DNA from: Gordoniibacillus chartarius
GTDB lineage: Bacteria; Bacillota; Bacilli; Paenibacillales; NBRC-103111
Direction of reading: 5' to 3'
Length of the DNA: 64,000 bases
Assembly (NCBI RefSeq): GCF_042432825.1
Contig: NZ_JBHLWN010000071.1
Coordinates: 104,929 to 168,928, forward strand
Below, piece after piece: positions 51,904 through 61,637 of this stretch (position 1 is its first letter; the number at the start of each line of letters is the position of its first letter). The notes under the pieces are model-generated. The model did no database searches and was not told where the DNA came from. It saw nothing but the letters and a program-made list of their open reading frames with translations. The translations under genes and the position numbers were made by a program.

Positions 51904-52701
51904 TTGAAGCAGCGAATTATGACCGGTGCGATCGCCGGCGCGGTGTTTGTCGCGCTGATCGTTATCGGAGGCTATTGGTATGCAGCACTTATCATGCTAC
52001 TTTCAATTGTCGGATACTTGGAATATGTGCGCATGATCGGACTGGGCCGTAATTCGCTGACGTCACTGTTCGGACTTGCAGCCGCAGCGGTCATAGCGGC
52101 ACCATGGAGCCTGTTCGATTGGCTTTCGTTCCCGTATCGAGGAGAATCCGTGCTCTGGCTGCTGTTGTTCGGCCTGCTGGCGTTGACTGTGTGGACTAAA
52201 AATCGCATTACTATCGACCAAGCGGCGCTCGTCTTTTTCGGCGTCGTTTATTTAGGCTTTGGCTTTCATTACATGATTGAAACGCGCTTGCATGAACAGG
52301 GGTTGTTTTGGACCCTGCTTGTATACGGCTGCATTTGGATCACCGATTCGGCGGCGTATTTTGTCGGTTCCAAGCTGGGTAAACATCCGTTGTGGCCGGC
52401 TATCTCTCCAAAGAAATCGGTGGAAGGAGCCGTTGCCGGCGTAGTCGCATCAATCGCAGCAGCCCTGCTGTTTGCGGGGATCCGCCCCGATCTGGTGACA
52501 GTATTCCATGCGGTTCAGATCGGACTGGTGATCGGGATTGTCGGTCAGCTGGGCGATCTGATGCAATCCGCTTACAAGCGTGTGAAAGGGATTAAAGATA
52601 CAGGAGCGATCTTGCCAGGGCACGGCGGTGTGCTGGATCGGGTTGACAGCTGGCTGATCGTGTTTCCGTTCCTGCACGTGACGGGATTGCTTCAGTTATA
52701 A
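51904..52701 (+). CDS. cdsA: Phosphatidate cytidylyltransferase
   Basis: CdsA makes CDP-diacylglycerol for phospholipids. The product, about 265 residues, is hydrophobic with about six to eight membrane segments. It has the CDP-diacylglycerol synthase signature from SPKKSVEGA through GQLGDLMQSAYKR to DTGAILPGHGGVLDRVDS. A TTG start at 51904 after GGAGGAAC is chosen; a longer frame overlaps uppS and is not used. Confidence 0.94.
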   Translation: MKQRIMTGAIAGAVFVALIVIGGYWYAALIMLLSIVGYLEYVRMIGLGRNSLTSLFGLAAAAVIAAPWSLFDWLSFPYRGESVLWLLLFGLLALTVWTKNRITIDQAALVFFGVVYLGFGFHYMIETRLHEQGLFWTLLVYGCIWITDSAAYFVGSKLGKHPLWPAISPKKSVEGAVAGVVASIAAALLFAGIRPDLVTVFHAVQIGLVIGIVGQLGDLMQSAYKRVKGIKDTGAILPGHGGVLDRVDSWLIVFPFLHVTGLLQL

Positions 52702-52735
52702 AGGTTTGTGCTTACATAAAGGGGCGAATGCCAAC

Positions 52736-53878
52736 ATGACCAAACGGATAGCGATTCTCGGTTCAACCGGGTCGATCGGTACGCAGACACTGGACGTCAT
52801 CTCCCACTATCCCGAGCGGTTCCAAGTAACCGCACTTGCAGGCGGATACAATGTGGAACTGCTTGCCGAGCAAGTGCGGCAATTCCGTCCGAAGCTGGTT
52901 TCAGTGGCAACGCGCGAGCTTGCCGAGCAGCTGAAGGCGACGCTGCCGTACAGTCCGCGCATCGTGTACGGTGCGGAAGGCCTCGTGGAATCGGCGGCTG
53001 CGTCCGACGCCGATTCGGTCGTTACCGCCGTGGTGGGCAGCCAAGGCTTGCAGCCGACGCTGGCCGCGCTGGAGGCGGGCAAACATATCGCGCTGGCAAA
53101 CAAAGAGACGCTTGTGTCCGCCGGACACCTCGTGATGTCGCTCGCCAAAGAGCGGGGGCTGTCGATTTTGCCGGTGGACAGCGAGCATTCGGCGATTTTC
53201 CAATGTTTGAACGGGGAGCCGCGGGAGCGGATCCGGCGTATTACGCTGACGGCTTCCGGAGGGTCGTTCCGGGACAAAACTCGGGCCGAGCTGGACGGCG
53301 TAACTGTCGAACAAGCGCTGAAGCATCCGAACTGGTCGATGGGCGCCAAAATTACGATCGATTCGGCAACGATGGCGAATAAGGGACTCGAAGTGATGGA
53401 GGCCCACTGGCTGTATGAGCTGCCTTACGATCGGATTGACGTGCTTATCCATCCGGAGAGCATCATTCATTCGTTCGTCGAATTCGAGGACAGCTCGATC
53501 ATCGCACAGATGGGGCTGCCCGATATGCGCGTGCCGATCCAATATGCGCTTACGTACCCGGACCGTCTTCCGACGCCCGTCGGTTCACTGAACTTAGCCG
53601 AGCTGGGCAAGCTGCATTTTCGCGAGATGGATCAGGAACGTTACCGGATGATGCGGTACGCATACGAGGCCGGCCGGATCGGCGGCACGGCTCCGACGGT
53701 ATTCAACGCCGCCAACGAAGCGGCGGTTGCCCGGTTCCTGCGCGGCGAAATCTCCTTTCTCCAAATCGAGGAGCTGGTGGAGAGGGCGCTAGAGCGGCAT
53801 GCCGCGATTTTCAATCCGGGGCTTGAAGCGATCCTTGAAGCGGACGCCTGGGCTCGCGGCGAAGCTTCTCAATCGTAA
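52736..53878 (+). CDS. dxr: 1-deoxy-D-xylulose 5-phosphate reductoisomerase
   Basis: Dxr makes MEP in isoprenoid synthesis and so feeds UppS. The 380-residue protein has the NADPH loop GSTGSIGTQTLD, the LANKETLVSAG block, and metal-binding PVDSEHSAIFQCL. The ATG at 52736 follows AAAGGGGCG. Confidence 0.97.
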   Translation: MTKRIAILGSTGSIGTQTLDVISHYPERFQVTALAGGYNVELLAEQVRQFRPKLVSVATRELAEQLKATLPYSPRIVYGAEGLVESAAASDADSVVTAVVGSQGLQPTLAALEAGKHIALANKETLVSAGHLVMSLAKERGLSILPVDSEHSAIFQCLNGEPRERIRRITLTASGGSFRDKTRAELDGVTVEQALKHPNWSMGAKITIDSATMANKGLEVMEAHWLYELPYDRIDVLIHPESIIHSFVEFEDSSIIAQMGLPDMRVPIQYALTYPDRLPTPVGSLNLAELGKLHFREMDQERYRMMRYAYEAGRIGGTAPTVFNAANEAAVARFLRGEISFLQIEELVERALERHAAIFNPGLEAILEADAWARGEASQS

Positions 53879-53891
53879 CTCTTATAACGAC

Positions 53892-53928
53892 AGCCGGGAG
53901 GCGGCTCTGCCGGGAGCGCTTCCCGGCT
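53892..53928 (+). terminator. GC-rich hairpin after dxr
   Basis: AGCCGGGA (53892-53899) pairs perfectly with TCCCGGCT (53921-53928). Only three T follow, so termination may be partial. The rest of the 53879-54081 gap shows no gene and no clear promoter. Confidence 0.5.
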
Positions 53929-54081
53929 TTGCTGTGTCACCGCGTCTATTTCATCCGGTTGTCCCGTATACTGAACCGAGCGGGTTCCGTTTGCTTGTAT
54001 GAACCTGTCCAAAGATGGTAAGCTTAGTAAAGATATACGAGATTTCGTTGCCGCTTCCGGGAACGATCAGGAGGATGAGAG

Positions 54082-55350
54082 ATGACCATCGAGACGATCC
54101 TGAAAATCATACTGCTCTTTTTCGTGCTGGTCTCGATCCACGAATGGGGCCATTTTTATTTTGCCAAGCGGGCGGGCATTCTCGTCAGAGAGTTTGCGAT
54201 CGGCTTCGGTCCGAAGCTGTTCTCGTATAGACGCGGTGAAACCCGGTACACCCTTCGGCTGCTGCCGATCGGCGGCTTTGTGCGAATGGCGGGAGAGGAT
54301 CCGGAGGTCATTCAGCTGCAGCCTGGCCAAACGGTGGCGCTGAAGCTGGACAAAGACAAAGTGACGCATATTTTTACCGATCAAATCGAAATGCGCTCCG
54401 GGGCGATCATCGGAACGGTCGAGCATGCCGATCTCGAGCGTCAGCTGAACGTTCGACTCGTTGTCGATGGTGAACCGACGAAGCTAGCCGTTCACCCGCA
54501 AGCAATGATGGTTTCCAAAGGAAGAGAAGTGCAAATCGCTCCTCTGGACCGCCAGTTCGGTTCGAAGACGGTCGGCCAGCGGGCGCTAGCGATTGTCATG
54601 GGGCCGGTAATGAACTTCCTGCTTGCGGTCGTATTGTTCGTTGTCCTGGTCATTATTTCCGGGATTCCGATCAACGTCAAGCTGGATGGAGTGTCGAAAG
54701 ATTCGGCCGCTGAGAAAGCCGGGCTCAAGGCGGGGGATATCATTTTATCGGTCGATAATCAGCCGATTGGCGACAGCACGGTCAAGCTGCGCGATATGAT
54801 TGTCGATTCCAAAGGCAAGACTCTTGTTTGGGTTGTTCAGCGTGACGGTCAGGAGAAGCGCATTGAAGTTACGCCGGAGCTGAAAAAGCTGGATAACGGA
54901 CAGGAAGTGCCGCAGGCCGGCGTGCTGCTCGGTTCCGATAAGCGGTCGGCATCGGCCGGGGAAATCGCGAAAAATTCGTGGACATATTTATCGGAATCGA
55001 CGGTAGGCATTTTGGATGGGTTCCGCAAAATGGTGATGGGGCAATTCAAGCTGGACGATCTCGGCGGTCCGGTGAAAATCGTGCAGGTAACCGGAGAGAT
55101 GGCGTCGCAGGGCACGCCTTCGTATTTGTTCTGGGCGGCGCTGTTCAGCTTGTATTTGGGGCTGTTCAACCTGCTGCCGTTCCCGGCGCTGGACGGAAGC
55201 CGTCTCGTCTTCCTCGGCATCGAGGCGATCCGCGGCAAGCCGATCGATCCGAATCGCGAAAGCATGGTGCATTTTATCGGATTTGCCATGCTGATGCTCC
55301 TGATGGTTGCAGTTACGTACAATGATATTTTAAGCTTAATAAAAGGTTAA
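54082..55350 (+). CDS. rseP: Site-2 intramembrane metalloprotease RseP (RasP)
   Basis: RasP cuts membrane segments of anti-sigma factors and leftover signal peptides. The 422-residue protein has the zinc site HEWGH at residues 20-24 in the first membrane segment, a PDZ domain (about 195-275, with AGLKAGDIILSVDNQPIG), and the LDG motif in PFPALDGSRLVF. It has about four membrane segments. AGGAGG precedes the ATG. Confidence 0.95.
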   Translation: MTIETILKIILLFFVLVSIHEWGHFYFAKRAGILVREFAIGFGPKLFSYRRGETRYTLRLLPIGGFVRMAGEDPEVIQLQPGQTVALKLDKDKVTHIFTDQIEMRSGAIIGTVEHADLERQLNVRLVVDGEPTKLAVHPQAMMVSKGREVQIAPLDRQFGSKTVGQRALAIVMGPVMNFLLAVVLFVVLVIISGIPINVKLDGVSKDSAAEKAGLKAGDIILSVDNQPIGDSTVKLRDMIVDSKGKTLVWVVQRDGQEKRIEVTPELKKLDNGQEVPQAGVLLGSDKRSASAGEIAKNSWTYLSESTVGILDGFRKMVMGQFKLDDLGGPVKIVQVTGEMASQGTPSYLFWAALFSLYLGLFNLLPFPALDGSRLVFLGIEAIRGKPIDPNRESMVHFIGFAMLMLLMVAVTYNDILSLIKG

Positions 55351-55364
55351 TTTCGTGTTACAAT
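55336..55364 (+). promoter_or_regulatory. Promoter candidate for proS
   Basis: TTAATA (55336-55341) and TACAAT (55359-55364) are 17 nt apart, with TGT just before the -10 (extended form). The -35 overlaps the end of rseP. No T-box leader is visible between it and proS. Confidence 0.5.
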
Positions 55365-55429
55365 CGAAGACAGAGTTGGGACGGCCCTTACTATCAGCAT
55401 GTCCGCAGTTGTCGTCGTAGGAGGATCAC

Positions 55430-56875
55430 ATGTCGAACGAGAAGCAAGCAGTCAAAGAAATTACACCGCAGGCCGAAGATTTTTCCAAATGGTATTTGGA
55501 TGTCATTAAGAAAGCGGACCTGATGAGTTATTCGCCGGTACGCGGCTGTATCGTGTTCAAGCCGGACGGCTATGAAATTTGGGAAAATTGCCAGCGCGAG
55601 CTCGACCGCCGGTTCAAAGAAACGGGTCACCGCAACGCCTATTTCCCGCTCTTCATTCCGGAGAGTTTCTTTCAGAAGGAAAAAGAGCACGTCGAGGGCT
55701 TCAACCCGGAGCTGCCTTGGGTAACTGAAGCAGGCGGCGAGAAGCTGGAGGAGCGGCTCGCCATCCGTCCGACGTCGGAGACGATGATCGGCCATATGTA
55801 CGCGGAATGGATCAATTCCTACCGCGACCTGCCGCTGCTCATCAACCAATGGGCGAACGTGGTGCGCTGGGAGAAGCGTACGCTGCCGTTCCTGCGGACA
55901 AGCGAGTTCCTGTGGCAAGAGGGGCATACCGCCCACGAAGACGAAGCCGACGCCCGCCGCGAGACGCTGCAGATGCTCGATGTGTACACGGATTTCGTCG
56001 AAAATGTTTTGGCGATCCCGGTTATTAAAGGGCAGAAGACGCCTTCGGAGAAGTTTGCCGGTGCCGTCGACACGTATTCCATCGAAGCGATGATGAAGGA
56101 CGGGAAAGCCGTGCAGGCGGGTACGTCCCACTACATGGGAACGAACTTCGCCGTTGCCTTCGATATTAAATATTTGAACCGTGAAAATAAGCACGAGTTC
56201 GCGCATACAACATCATGGGGCGTGAGTACCCGGCTGATCGGCGCGCTGATCATGGTGCACGGCGACGACCGCGGACTTGTAATGCCGCCGAAGGTGGCGC
56301 CGACGCAGGTGATCATGATTCCGATCGGACCGCCGAAGACGCGGGAGCAAGTCGTCGGTCGCATCGATGAGCTGTTCGCGGAGCTGAAGAAAGCGGGGGT
56401 CCGCGTACGCGTCGACGACCGCGACCAGAGCCCGGGCTGGAAGTTCAACGAGCATGAGATGCGCGGCGTTCCGATTCGCGTCGAGCTCGGACCGCGCGAT
56501 ATGGAGGCCGGACAAGTCGTTCTCGTTTCCCGCGTAACCGGCGAGAAGAAGACGGTTGCCCAGGCGGACTTCGTAAGCGAGGTGCAGGCGCTGCTCGAGC
56601 AAATCCATACCGATATGTATGAGAAGGCGAAGACGTTCCTGCATGAGCACATTACTCCGATCGACACGCTGGACGAATTCCGGACGCTGCTCGAGAACAA
56701 AGGCGGCTTCGGTCTGGCCGGCTGGTGCGGTTCCGCTGCCTGCGAGGAGCATGTCAAGGAACAAACGAAAGGGACGAGCCGCAACATCCCTTTCGAACCG
56801 GCCGTCCGCAAGGAAACCTGTTTTGTATGCGGCGAAGCGGCCAAGCATACGGTCGTGTGGGGACGCTCGTATTAA
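55430..56875 (+). CDS. proS: Prolyl-tRNA synthetase, archaeal/eukaryotic type
   Basis: ProRS charges tRNA-Pro. The 481-residue protein is the archaeal/eukaryotic-type form: PVRGCIVFKPDGYEIWE, RPTSETMIGHMYAEWI, WEKRTLPFLRTSEFLWQEGH, no editing insertion domain, and a C-terminal zinc domain with four Cys (C-x4-C ... C-x2-C) ending in GRSY. B. subtilis has the longer bacterial form, about 565 residues, at this same place. AGGAGGA precedes the ATG. Confidence 0.96.
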   Translation: MSNEKQAVKEITPQAEDFSKWYLDVIKKADLMSYSPVRGCIVFKPDGYEIWENCQRELDRRFKETGHRNAYFPLFIPESFFQKEKEHVEGFNPELPWVTEAGGEKLEERLAIRPTSETMIGHMYAEWINSYRDLPLLINQWANVVRWEKRTLPFLRTSEFLWQEGHTAHEDEADARRETLQMLDVYTDFVENVLAIPVIKGQKTPSEKFAGAVDTYSIEAMMKDGKAVQAGTSHYMGTNFAVAFDIKYLNRENKHEFAHTTSWGVSTRLIGALIMVHGDDRGLVMPPKVAPTQVIMIPIGPPKTREQVVGRIDELFAELKKAGVRVRVDDRDQSPGWKFNEHEMRGVPIRVELGPRDMEAGQVVLVSRVTGEKKTVAQADFVSEVQALLEQIHTDMYEKAKTFLHEHITPIDTLDEFRTLLENKGGFGLAGWCGSAACEEHVKEQTKGTSRNIPFEPAVRKETCFVCGEAAKHTVVWGRSY

Positions 56876-56900
56876 TTTGCGCAACGATTGACGATATGAC

Positions 56901-56935
56901 GGCAAAGAGTGCTTGTGTCTTTGCCTTTTCTTTTT
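56901..56935 (+). terminator. Intrinsic terminator between proS and polC
   Basis: GGCAAAGA (56901-56908) pairs perfectly with TCTTTGCC (56918-56925), followed by TTTTCTTTTT. It lies 22 nt before polC, whose ribosome site comes next, so polC needs its own promoter or read-through. Confidence 0.8.
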
Positions 56936-56956
56936 CACAGGGGAGGAAAAACGACG

Positions 56957-59900
56957 ATGAGCAATTTGGCGGAGAAGCGCAGCCGCTTCGAGCAGCTCCT
57001 GCTTCAAGCGGACGTGCCGAACGATTTGGCACGGTCCTTTTTCGCAGATGCTTATATTGACCAGGTCATTGTCAGCCGGAAAAATCGGGACTGGCAATTC
57101 TCGCTCGTTAATACCGTGCTGGTACCTCAGGATGCGTACCGTACGTTTTGCCGCATCATTCAAGAGAAATTCGCTCATATCGCCCGAATTCGCTTCAAGA
57201 TCCGGTTTGCCGACGTGGATCCGGGGGCTGTGGTGGAGCAATATTGGAGCATGTTCCTCGAATGGATTCAGCGCGAGCAGCCGACGATTAACGGCTGGCT
57301 GACCCGATCTACAATCGAAACGGCAGGGTCTATGGTGACGCTGCGTCTGCTTAACGAAATGGGCATCGAGATGGCGCGCAAGAAGCAGATTGACGATTGG
57401 GTGCGCCGGTTTTTCCAGGAATATTTTCACGTTGAGCTTCAAGTCCGTTATGCGTTGAACGAGGCCGGCGACAAGGAAGAGCAGTTCGAGAAGTTCCAGA
57501 AGCAAATCGAAGAGGAAGGGCGCAGCTATTCGCAGGAGATGTTATTGGCTGCGCCTGCGGAGGAAGAGATCGAGCTGCCGGAAGGCGAGCTGAAGCTCTT
57601 TGTCGGCTACGAAATCAAGGAACCGCCGGTGCCGATCGAGCAAATCAAGGAAGAAGAGAAGAAGATCACGATCCAGGGGACGATCTTCGGTCTTGAATCC
57701 AAGGAGCTGCGCAACGGCTCGACGCTGTTTACGTTCTCCCTCACGGATTTCACCGATTCGCTGCAGCTCAAGATGTTCGCCAAGACGAAGGAGGATGTGA
57801 AGATTCTCAGCCTGCTGGCGAACGGCAAATGGGTGCGCGTGCGAGGCAAGGTGGAATACGACCGTTTCATGCAGGTGCCGGAGCTCGTCATGATTCCGAA
57901 CGATTTGACCGAGGTGCTGCCGCCTAAGGATCGCGTCGACGATGCGGCGGAAAAACGTGTCGAATTTCACCTGCATACGTCGATGAGTACGATGGATGCC
58001 ATCACGTCTGTCGACGAATATATTAAGACGGCGGCCAAATGGGGCCATAAGGCGATAGCCATTACGGATCACAGTGCGGTGCAGGCGTATCCGGAAGCGA
58101 ACAAGGCGGCGAAGAAGGCCGGCATTAAAGTGATTTACGGACTGGAAGCGAATGTCGTCAATGATGCGGTTCCGATTGTGATGAATGCGCGGGACGAAGA
58201 GCTGAAGGAAGCCGAATATGTCATTTTTGACATTGAGACGACCGGTTTATCGGTCATGAACAACAAGATCATCGAGATCGCCGGCGTGCGGATGAAGAAC
58301 GGCCAGGAAACCGGCCGGTTTGCAACGTTCATTAATCCGCATGAGCGCATTCCTTACAATATCCAGCAGCTGACGAACATTACGGACGATATGGTGAAAG
58401 ACGCTCCCGAGCTTGCGGACAAGCTTCCGGAATTCGTGGACTTCGTGGGCGATGCCATCCTGGTCGCTCATAACGCCAGGTTCGATATGGGCTTCATTCA
58501 AGCGAACTTGAAGCGGCTCGGTTTACCGGAGCTGCCGAATCCTGTGCTTGATACGCTCGAGCTGGCGCGTCTCCTATTCCCGGGGATGAAAAACCATCGT
58601 CTGAACACGCTCGCCGACAAATTCAAAGTAAGCTTGGACAATCACCACCGGGCGATTGACGACTCGATTGCGCTCGGCCATGTGCTGTTCCATCTGATCA
58701 ACGAGAGCGTCGACCGAGACTTCACGAATCTTGCGCGGCTGAACGATAACGTCGGCAAAGATTTGTCGAACCAACGTCCGTTCCATTGCTGCATTTACGC
58801 GAAAAATGCTGTCGGAAAGAAAAACTTGTATAAGCTGGTTTCCATCTCGCATACGGAATATTTCAACCGCGTAGCCACGATCCCCCGCAGCAAGCTGGTG
58901 GAGCTGCGAGAAGGGCTGCTTGTTATCTCCGGCTGCGAGAAGGGCGAGTTCTTCGAGGCTGTGCTGAACAAATCGCGGGAAGAAGCGGAGCAGGTTGCGG
59001 AATTTTACGATGTGCTCGAAATTCAACCGGTGAGCTATAACATGCATCTGGTGGATAAGGGCTTGGTCGGCTCCCGACGGGAGCTGGAAGAGGCCGTTAA
59101 GGTAATCGTCGACATCGGACGCAAGCTCGGCAAGCCGGTTATCGCTACGGGGAATGTGCATTACTTGCACCCAAGGCAAAAGATATTCCGCGACATAACG
59201 ATTCACGGCATAACGGGTTTCTCGCCGCTCAAGGATATGAAGAAGCCGGATGCGCACCTGCGGACGACGAAAGAAATGCTGGAGGAATTTCAATTCCTCG
59301 GACCCGAGCTCGCCCACGAGGTGGTCGTGGCCAACACGAGCGCGCTGGCCGATGAATTCGAGGAGCTGCAGCTGTTCCCGAAGAAGCTGTTCTCGCCGAT
59401 TATCGAGGGCGCCGAGGAAGAGATAGAGAACAAATGCTACACCAGGGCGAAGCAGCTGTACGGCGATCCGCTGCCGGAGCTGATCGTCGAGCGGCTGCAG
59501 CGGGAGCTGACGCCGATTATCAACAACGGCTTCTCGGCGAACGTCCTGATTTCCGAGCGTCTTGTGAAGAAATCGAACGCGGACGGCTATATCGTCGGCT
59601 CGCGGGGATCCGTAGGCTCATTGTTCGTAGCGAACATGCTCGGCATCTCCGAGGTGAATCCGCTGCCGCCGCACTACTTGTGCTTAAGCTGTCAGCATAA
59701 CGAATTTTTCACCGACGGTTCGATCGGCTCGGGCTTCGACCTGCCGGACAAAGAGTGTCCTAAGTGCGGTGCAATGATGCTTGGCGACGGTCAAGATATT
59801 CCGGCGGAAACGTTCATGGGCTTCACCGGGGAAAAGGTACCGGATATCGACTTGAACTTCTCCGGAGAATATCAGCCCGAAGCGCACAACTATACGAAGG

Positions 59901-61270
59901 TGCTGTTCGGTGAGCGGAATGTGTTCCGCGCCGGGACGATCGGTACGGTCGCCGAAAAGACGGCTTACGGCTTCGTTAAGAAGTATGAGGAGGACAAGGC
60001 CGTCGACAAAAAGTGGCGGGGAGCCGAGCTGAACCGGCTTGCCCAAGGCTGCACCGGCGTGAAACGGTCAACCGGTCAGCACCCGGGCGGTATCGTTGTC
60101 GTTCCGGACTACCTCGATGTCGAAGAGATTACGCCGGTGCAGTACCCGGCCGACGATACGAGCGCCGAATGGAAGACGACACACTTTGACTATCACGCCT
60201 TTGACGAGAACCTTCTCAAGCTTGATATTCTGGGGCACGACGATCCGACAATGATGCGAATGCTGCAGGATTTGACCGGCGTCGACCCGACAAAGATCAA
60301 GATGAACGACCCGAAGGTGATGAGCGTATTCAATTCGACGGATGCGCTCGGCGTAACGCCGGAGCAGATCAGGACGCCGGTGGCGACGTACGGGGTGCCC
60401 GAGATGGGAACGAAGTTCGTCCGGCAAATGCTGGAAGAGACGCGCCCGTCGACCTTCGCCGACCTGCTGCAAATTTCCGGTCTATCGCACGGAACGGGGG
60501 TTTGGCTCGGCAACGCTCAGGAGCTCATCCGCAAAAACATTTGTACGATTAAGACCGTTATCGGCTGCCGTGACGACATTATGCTCTACCTTATCTACAA
60601 GGGCGGACTCGATAAGGCGCTCGCCTTCAAAATTACGGAAAGCGTACGTAAGGGTAAAGGTCTTACCGACGAATGGAAGCAGACGATGAAGGAGCACAAT
60701 ATCCCGGCTTGGTATATCGATTCGTGCGAGAAAATTGAATACATGTTCCCGCGCGCGCACGCCGCCGCTTACGTTACGTCAGCTGTGCGGACCGCGTTCT
60801 TCAAGGTTTATTACCCGATTGAGTTTTATGCGACATATTTCTCCGTACGTGCGGCTGACTTCGAGCTCGAGCTCATGTGCCAAGGCTATGATGCCATCTT
60901 GGCGCGGCTGATCGAGATCGAAGAGAAGGGCTTCCAGGCGCCGCCGAAGGAGCGGGCGATGATCTCGATTCTCGAGATGGCGCTCGAAATGACGGCGCGC
61001 GGCTTCACCTTCAAACCGCTTGACCTGTACCGTTCGCATGCGACGAAGTTCATTGTCGACGGGACATCGCTCATTCCGCCGTTCTCGGCGCTGGCCGGCA
61101 TCGGCGAGAACGCCGCCAAGAACATCGCCGCAGCCAAGGAGGACGGGGACTTCCTTTCTATTGAGGACTTCCAGAACCGCTCCAAAGCGTCGAAAACAAT
61201 CATCGAATTGCTGACCCAAATGGGCTGCTTCCGCGGCCTGCCGGAGTCAAACCAACTGTCCTTATTTTAA
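56957..61270 (+). CDS. polC: DNA polymerase III alpha subunit, PolC type
   Basis: PolC is the main replicative polymerase of low-G+C Gram-positives, with built-in proofreading. The 1437-residue protein has N-terminal and OB-fold domains, a PHP domain (EFHLHTSMS near residue 335) that is split by the DEDD exonuclease (FDIETTG with D425 and E427; DTLELARLLFPG), then the palm with D963 and D965 in PDIDLNF, a zinc motif (CLSCQH...CPKC) just before it, and the C-terminal domains. The ATG at 56957 follows GGGGAGGA. Confidence 0.98.
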   Translation: MSNLAEKRSRFEQLLLQADVPNDLARSFFADAYIDQVIVSRKNRDWQFSLVNTVLVPQDAYRTFCRIIQEKFAHIARIRFKIRFADVDPGAVVEQYWSMFLEWIQREQPTINGWLTRSTIETAGSMVTLRLLNEMGIEMARKKQIDDWVRRFFQEYFHVELQVRYALNEAGDKEEQFEKFQKQIEEEGRSYSQEMLLAAPAEEEIELPEGELKLFVGYEIKEPPVPIEQIKEEEKKITIQGTIFGLESKELRNGSTLFTFSLTDFTDSLQLKMFAKTKEDVKILSLLANGKWVRVRGKVEYDRFMQVPELVMIPNDLTEVLPPKDRVDDAAEKRVEFHLHTSMSTMDAITSVDEYIKTAAKWGHKAIAITDHSAVQAYPEANKAAKKAGIKVIYGLEANVVNDAVPIVMNARDEELKEAEYVIFDIETTGLSVMNNKIIEIAGVRMKNGQETGRFATFINPHERIPYNIQQLTNITDDMVKDAPELADKLPEFVDFVGDAILVAHNARFDMGFIQANLKRLGLPELPNPVLDTLELARLLFPGMKNHRLNTLADKFKVSLDNHHRAIDDSIALGHVLFHLINESVDRDFTNLARLNDNVGKDLSNQRPFHCCIYAKNAVGKKNLYKLVSISHTEYFNRVATIPRSKLVELREGLLVISGCEKGEFFEAVLNKSREEAEQVAEFYDVLEIQPVSYNMHLVDKGLVGSRRELEEAVKVIVDIGRKLGKPVIATGNVHYLHPRQKIFRDITIHGITGFSPLKDMKKPDAHLRTTKEMLEEFQFLGPELAHEVVVANTSALADEFEELQLFPKKLFSPIIEGAEEEIENKCYTRAKQLYGDPLPELIVERLQRELTPIINNGFSANVLISERLVKKSNADGYIVGSRGSVGSLFVANMLGISEVNPLPPHYLCLSCQHNEFFTDGSIGSGFDLPDKECPKCGAMMLGDGQDIPAETFMGFTGEKVPDIDLNFSGEYQPEAHNYTKVLFGERNVFRAGTIGTVAEKTAYGFVKKYEEDKAVDKKWRGAELNRLAQGCTGVKRSTGQHPGGIVVVPDYLDVEEITPVQYPADDTSAEWKTTHFDYHAFDENLLKLDILGHDDPTMMRMLQDLTGVDPTKIKMNDPKVMSVFNSTDALGVTPEQIRTPVATYGVPEMGTKFVRQMLEETRPSTFADLLQISGLSHGTGVWLGNAQELIRKNICTIKTVIGCRDDIMLYLIYKGGLDKALAFKITESVRKGKGLTDEWKQTMKEHNIPAWYIDSCEKIEYMFPRAHAAAYVTSAVRTAFFKVYYPIEFYATYFSVRAADFELELMCQGYDAILARLIEIEEKGFQAPPKERAMISILEMALEMTARGFTFKPLDLYRSHATKFIVDGTSLIPPFSALAGIGENAAKNIAAAKEDGDFLSIEDFQNRSKASKTIIELLTQMGCFRGLPESNQLSLF

Positions 61271-61279
61271 TTTTATCAA

Positions 61280-61304
61280 CCCCGCCGATTCCGGCGGGGC
61301 TTTG
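61280..61304 (+). terminator. Terminator after polC
   Basis: CCCCGCCG (61280-61287) and CGGCGGGG (61292-61299) pair perfectly; only three T follow. It begins 10 nt after the polC stop. Confidence 0.7.
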
Positions 61305-61381
61305 TATATTCCGCGGGGATAAGAAAAGATGATACCCCGTGTAACCGCCGCTGCATATGCAGCCGGAGCCGTCGCGAAGGT

Positions 61382-61503
61382 GGAGGATGGCCTGTGGGGG
61401 CGGTGAGCGAAGCGCGCGCCTTTACAGGCGGGTTCCAACTGTTAAGCAGTAATTGGCGGAACCCGGCTGTAACGAAGCCGCAGCCCCCACAGGCCGATCC
61501 GCA
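61382..61503 (+). repeat. Nested-palindrome repeat, copy B (plus orientation)
   Basis: This copy is 122 nt, the same length as copy A. The outer arms GGCCTGTGGGGGC (61389-61401) and its perfect partner (61483-61495) enclose inner arms 61422-61436 and 61458-61472, which pair over 14 of 15 bases around a 21-nt loop. Copy A has the same plan with a 12-bp inner stem of other sequence and the same loop length. Shared flanking words include GGAGGATGGCCT, GAGCGA, GAAGCCG and TCCGCA. Confidence 0.78.
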
Positions 61504-61567
61504 ATCGCAGCCTTTGGCGCCCCTAACAGCACGCACCGACCGATTTATTTTTTAAAAATTCCACGTC

Positions 61568-61597
61568 TTGTCATCACTTTAACGTTTATGGTATAAT
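61568..61597 (+). promoter_or_regulatory. Promoter for rimP-nusA
   Basis: TTGTCA (61568-61573) and TATAAT (61592-61597) are 18 nt apart, with an extended TGG before the -10. It is the best promoter in the window. Confidence 0.82.
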
Positions 61598-61637
61598 CTA
61601 TCTTGGTAATAATGAAGATATCTGCTTCTGATCAATG

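Noticed and set aside
53799..54002. 67-codon frame across the dxr end and the following gap
   Set aside because: It starts within dxr in another frame and spans the GC-rich hairpin; no ribosome site or motif.
55351..55429. T-box riboswitch before proS
   Set aside because: Only about 70 nt lie between the likely promoter and the start codon, with no T-box motif and no terminator fold.
61276..61536. 86-codon minus-strand frame over the second repeat copy
   Set aside because: It lies over the polC terminator and the palindrome; the open frame is a side effect of the G+C-rich repeat.
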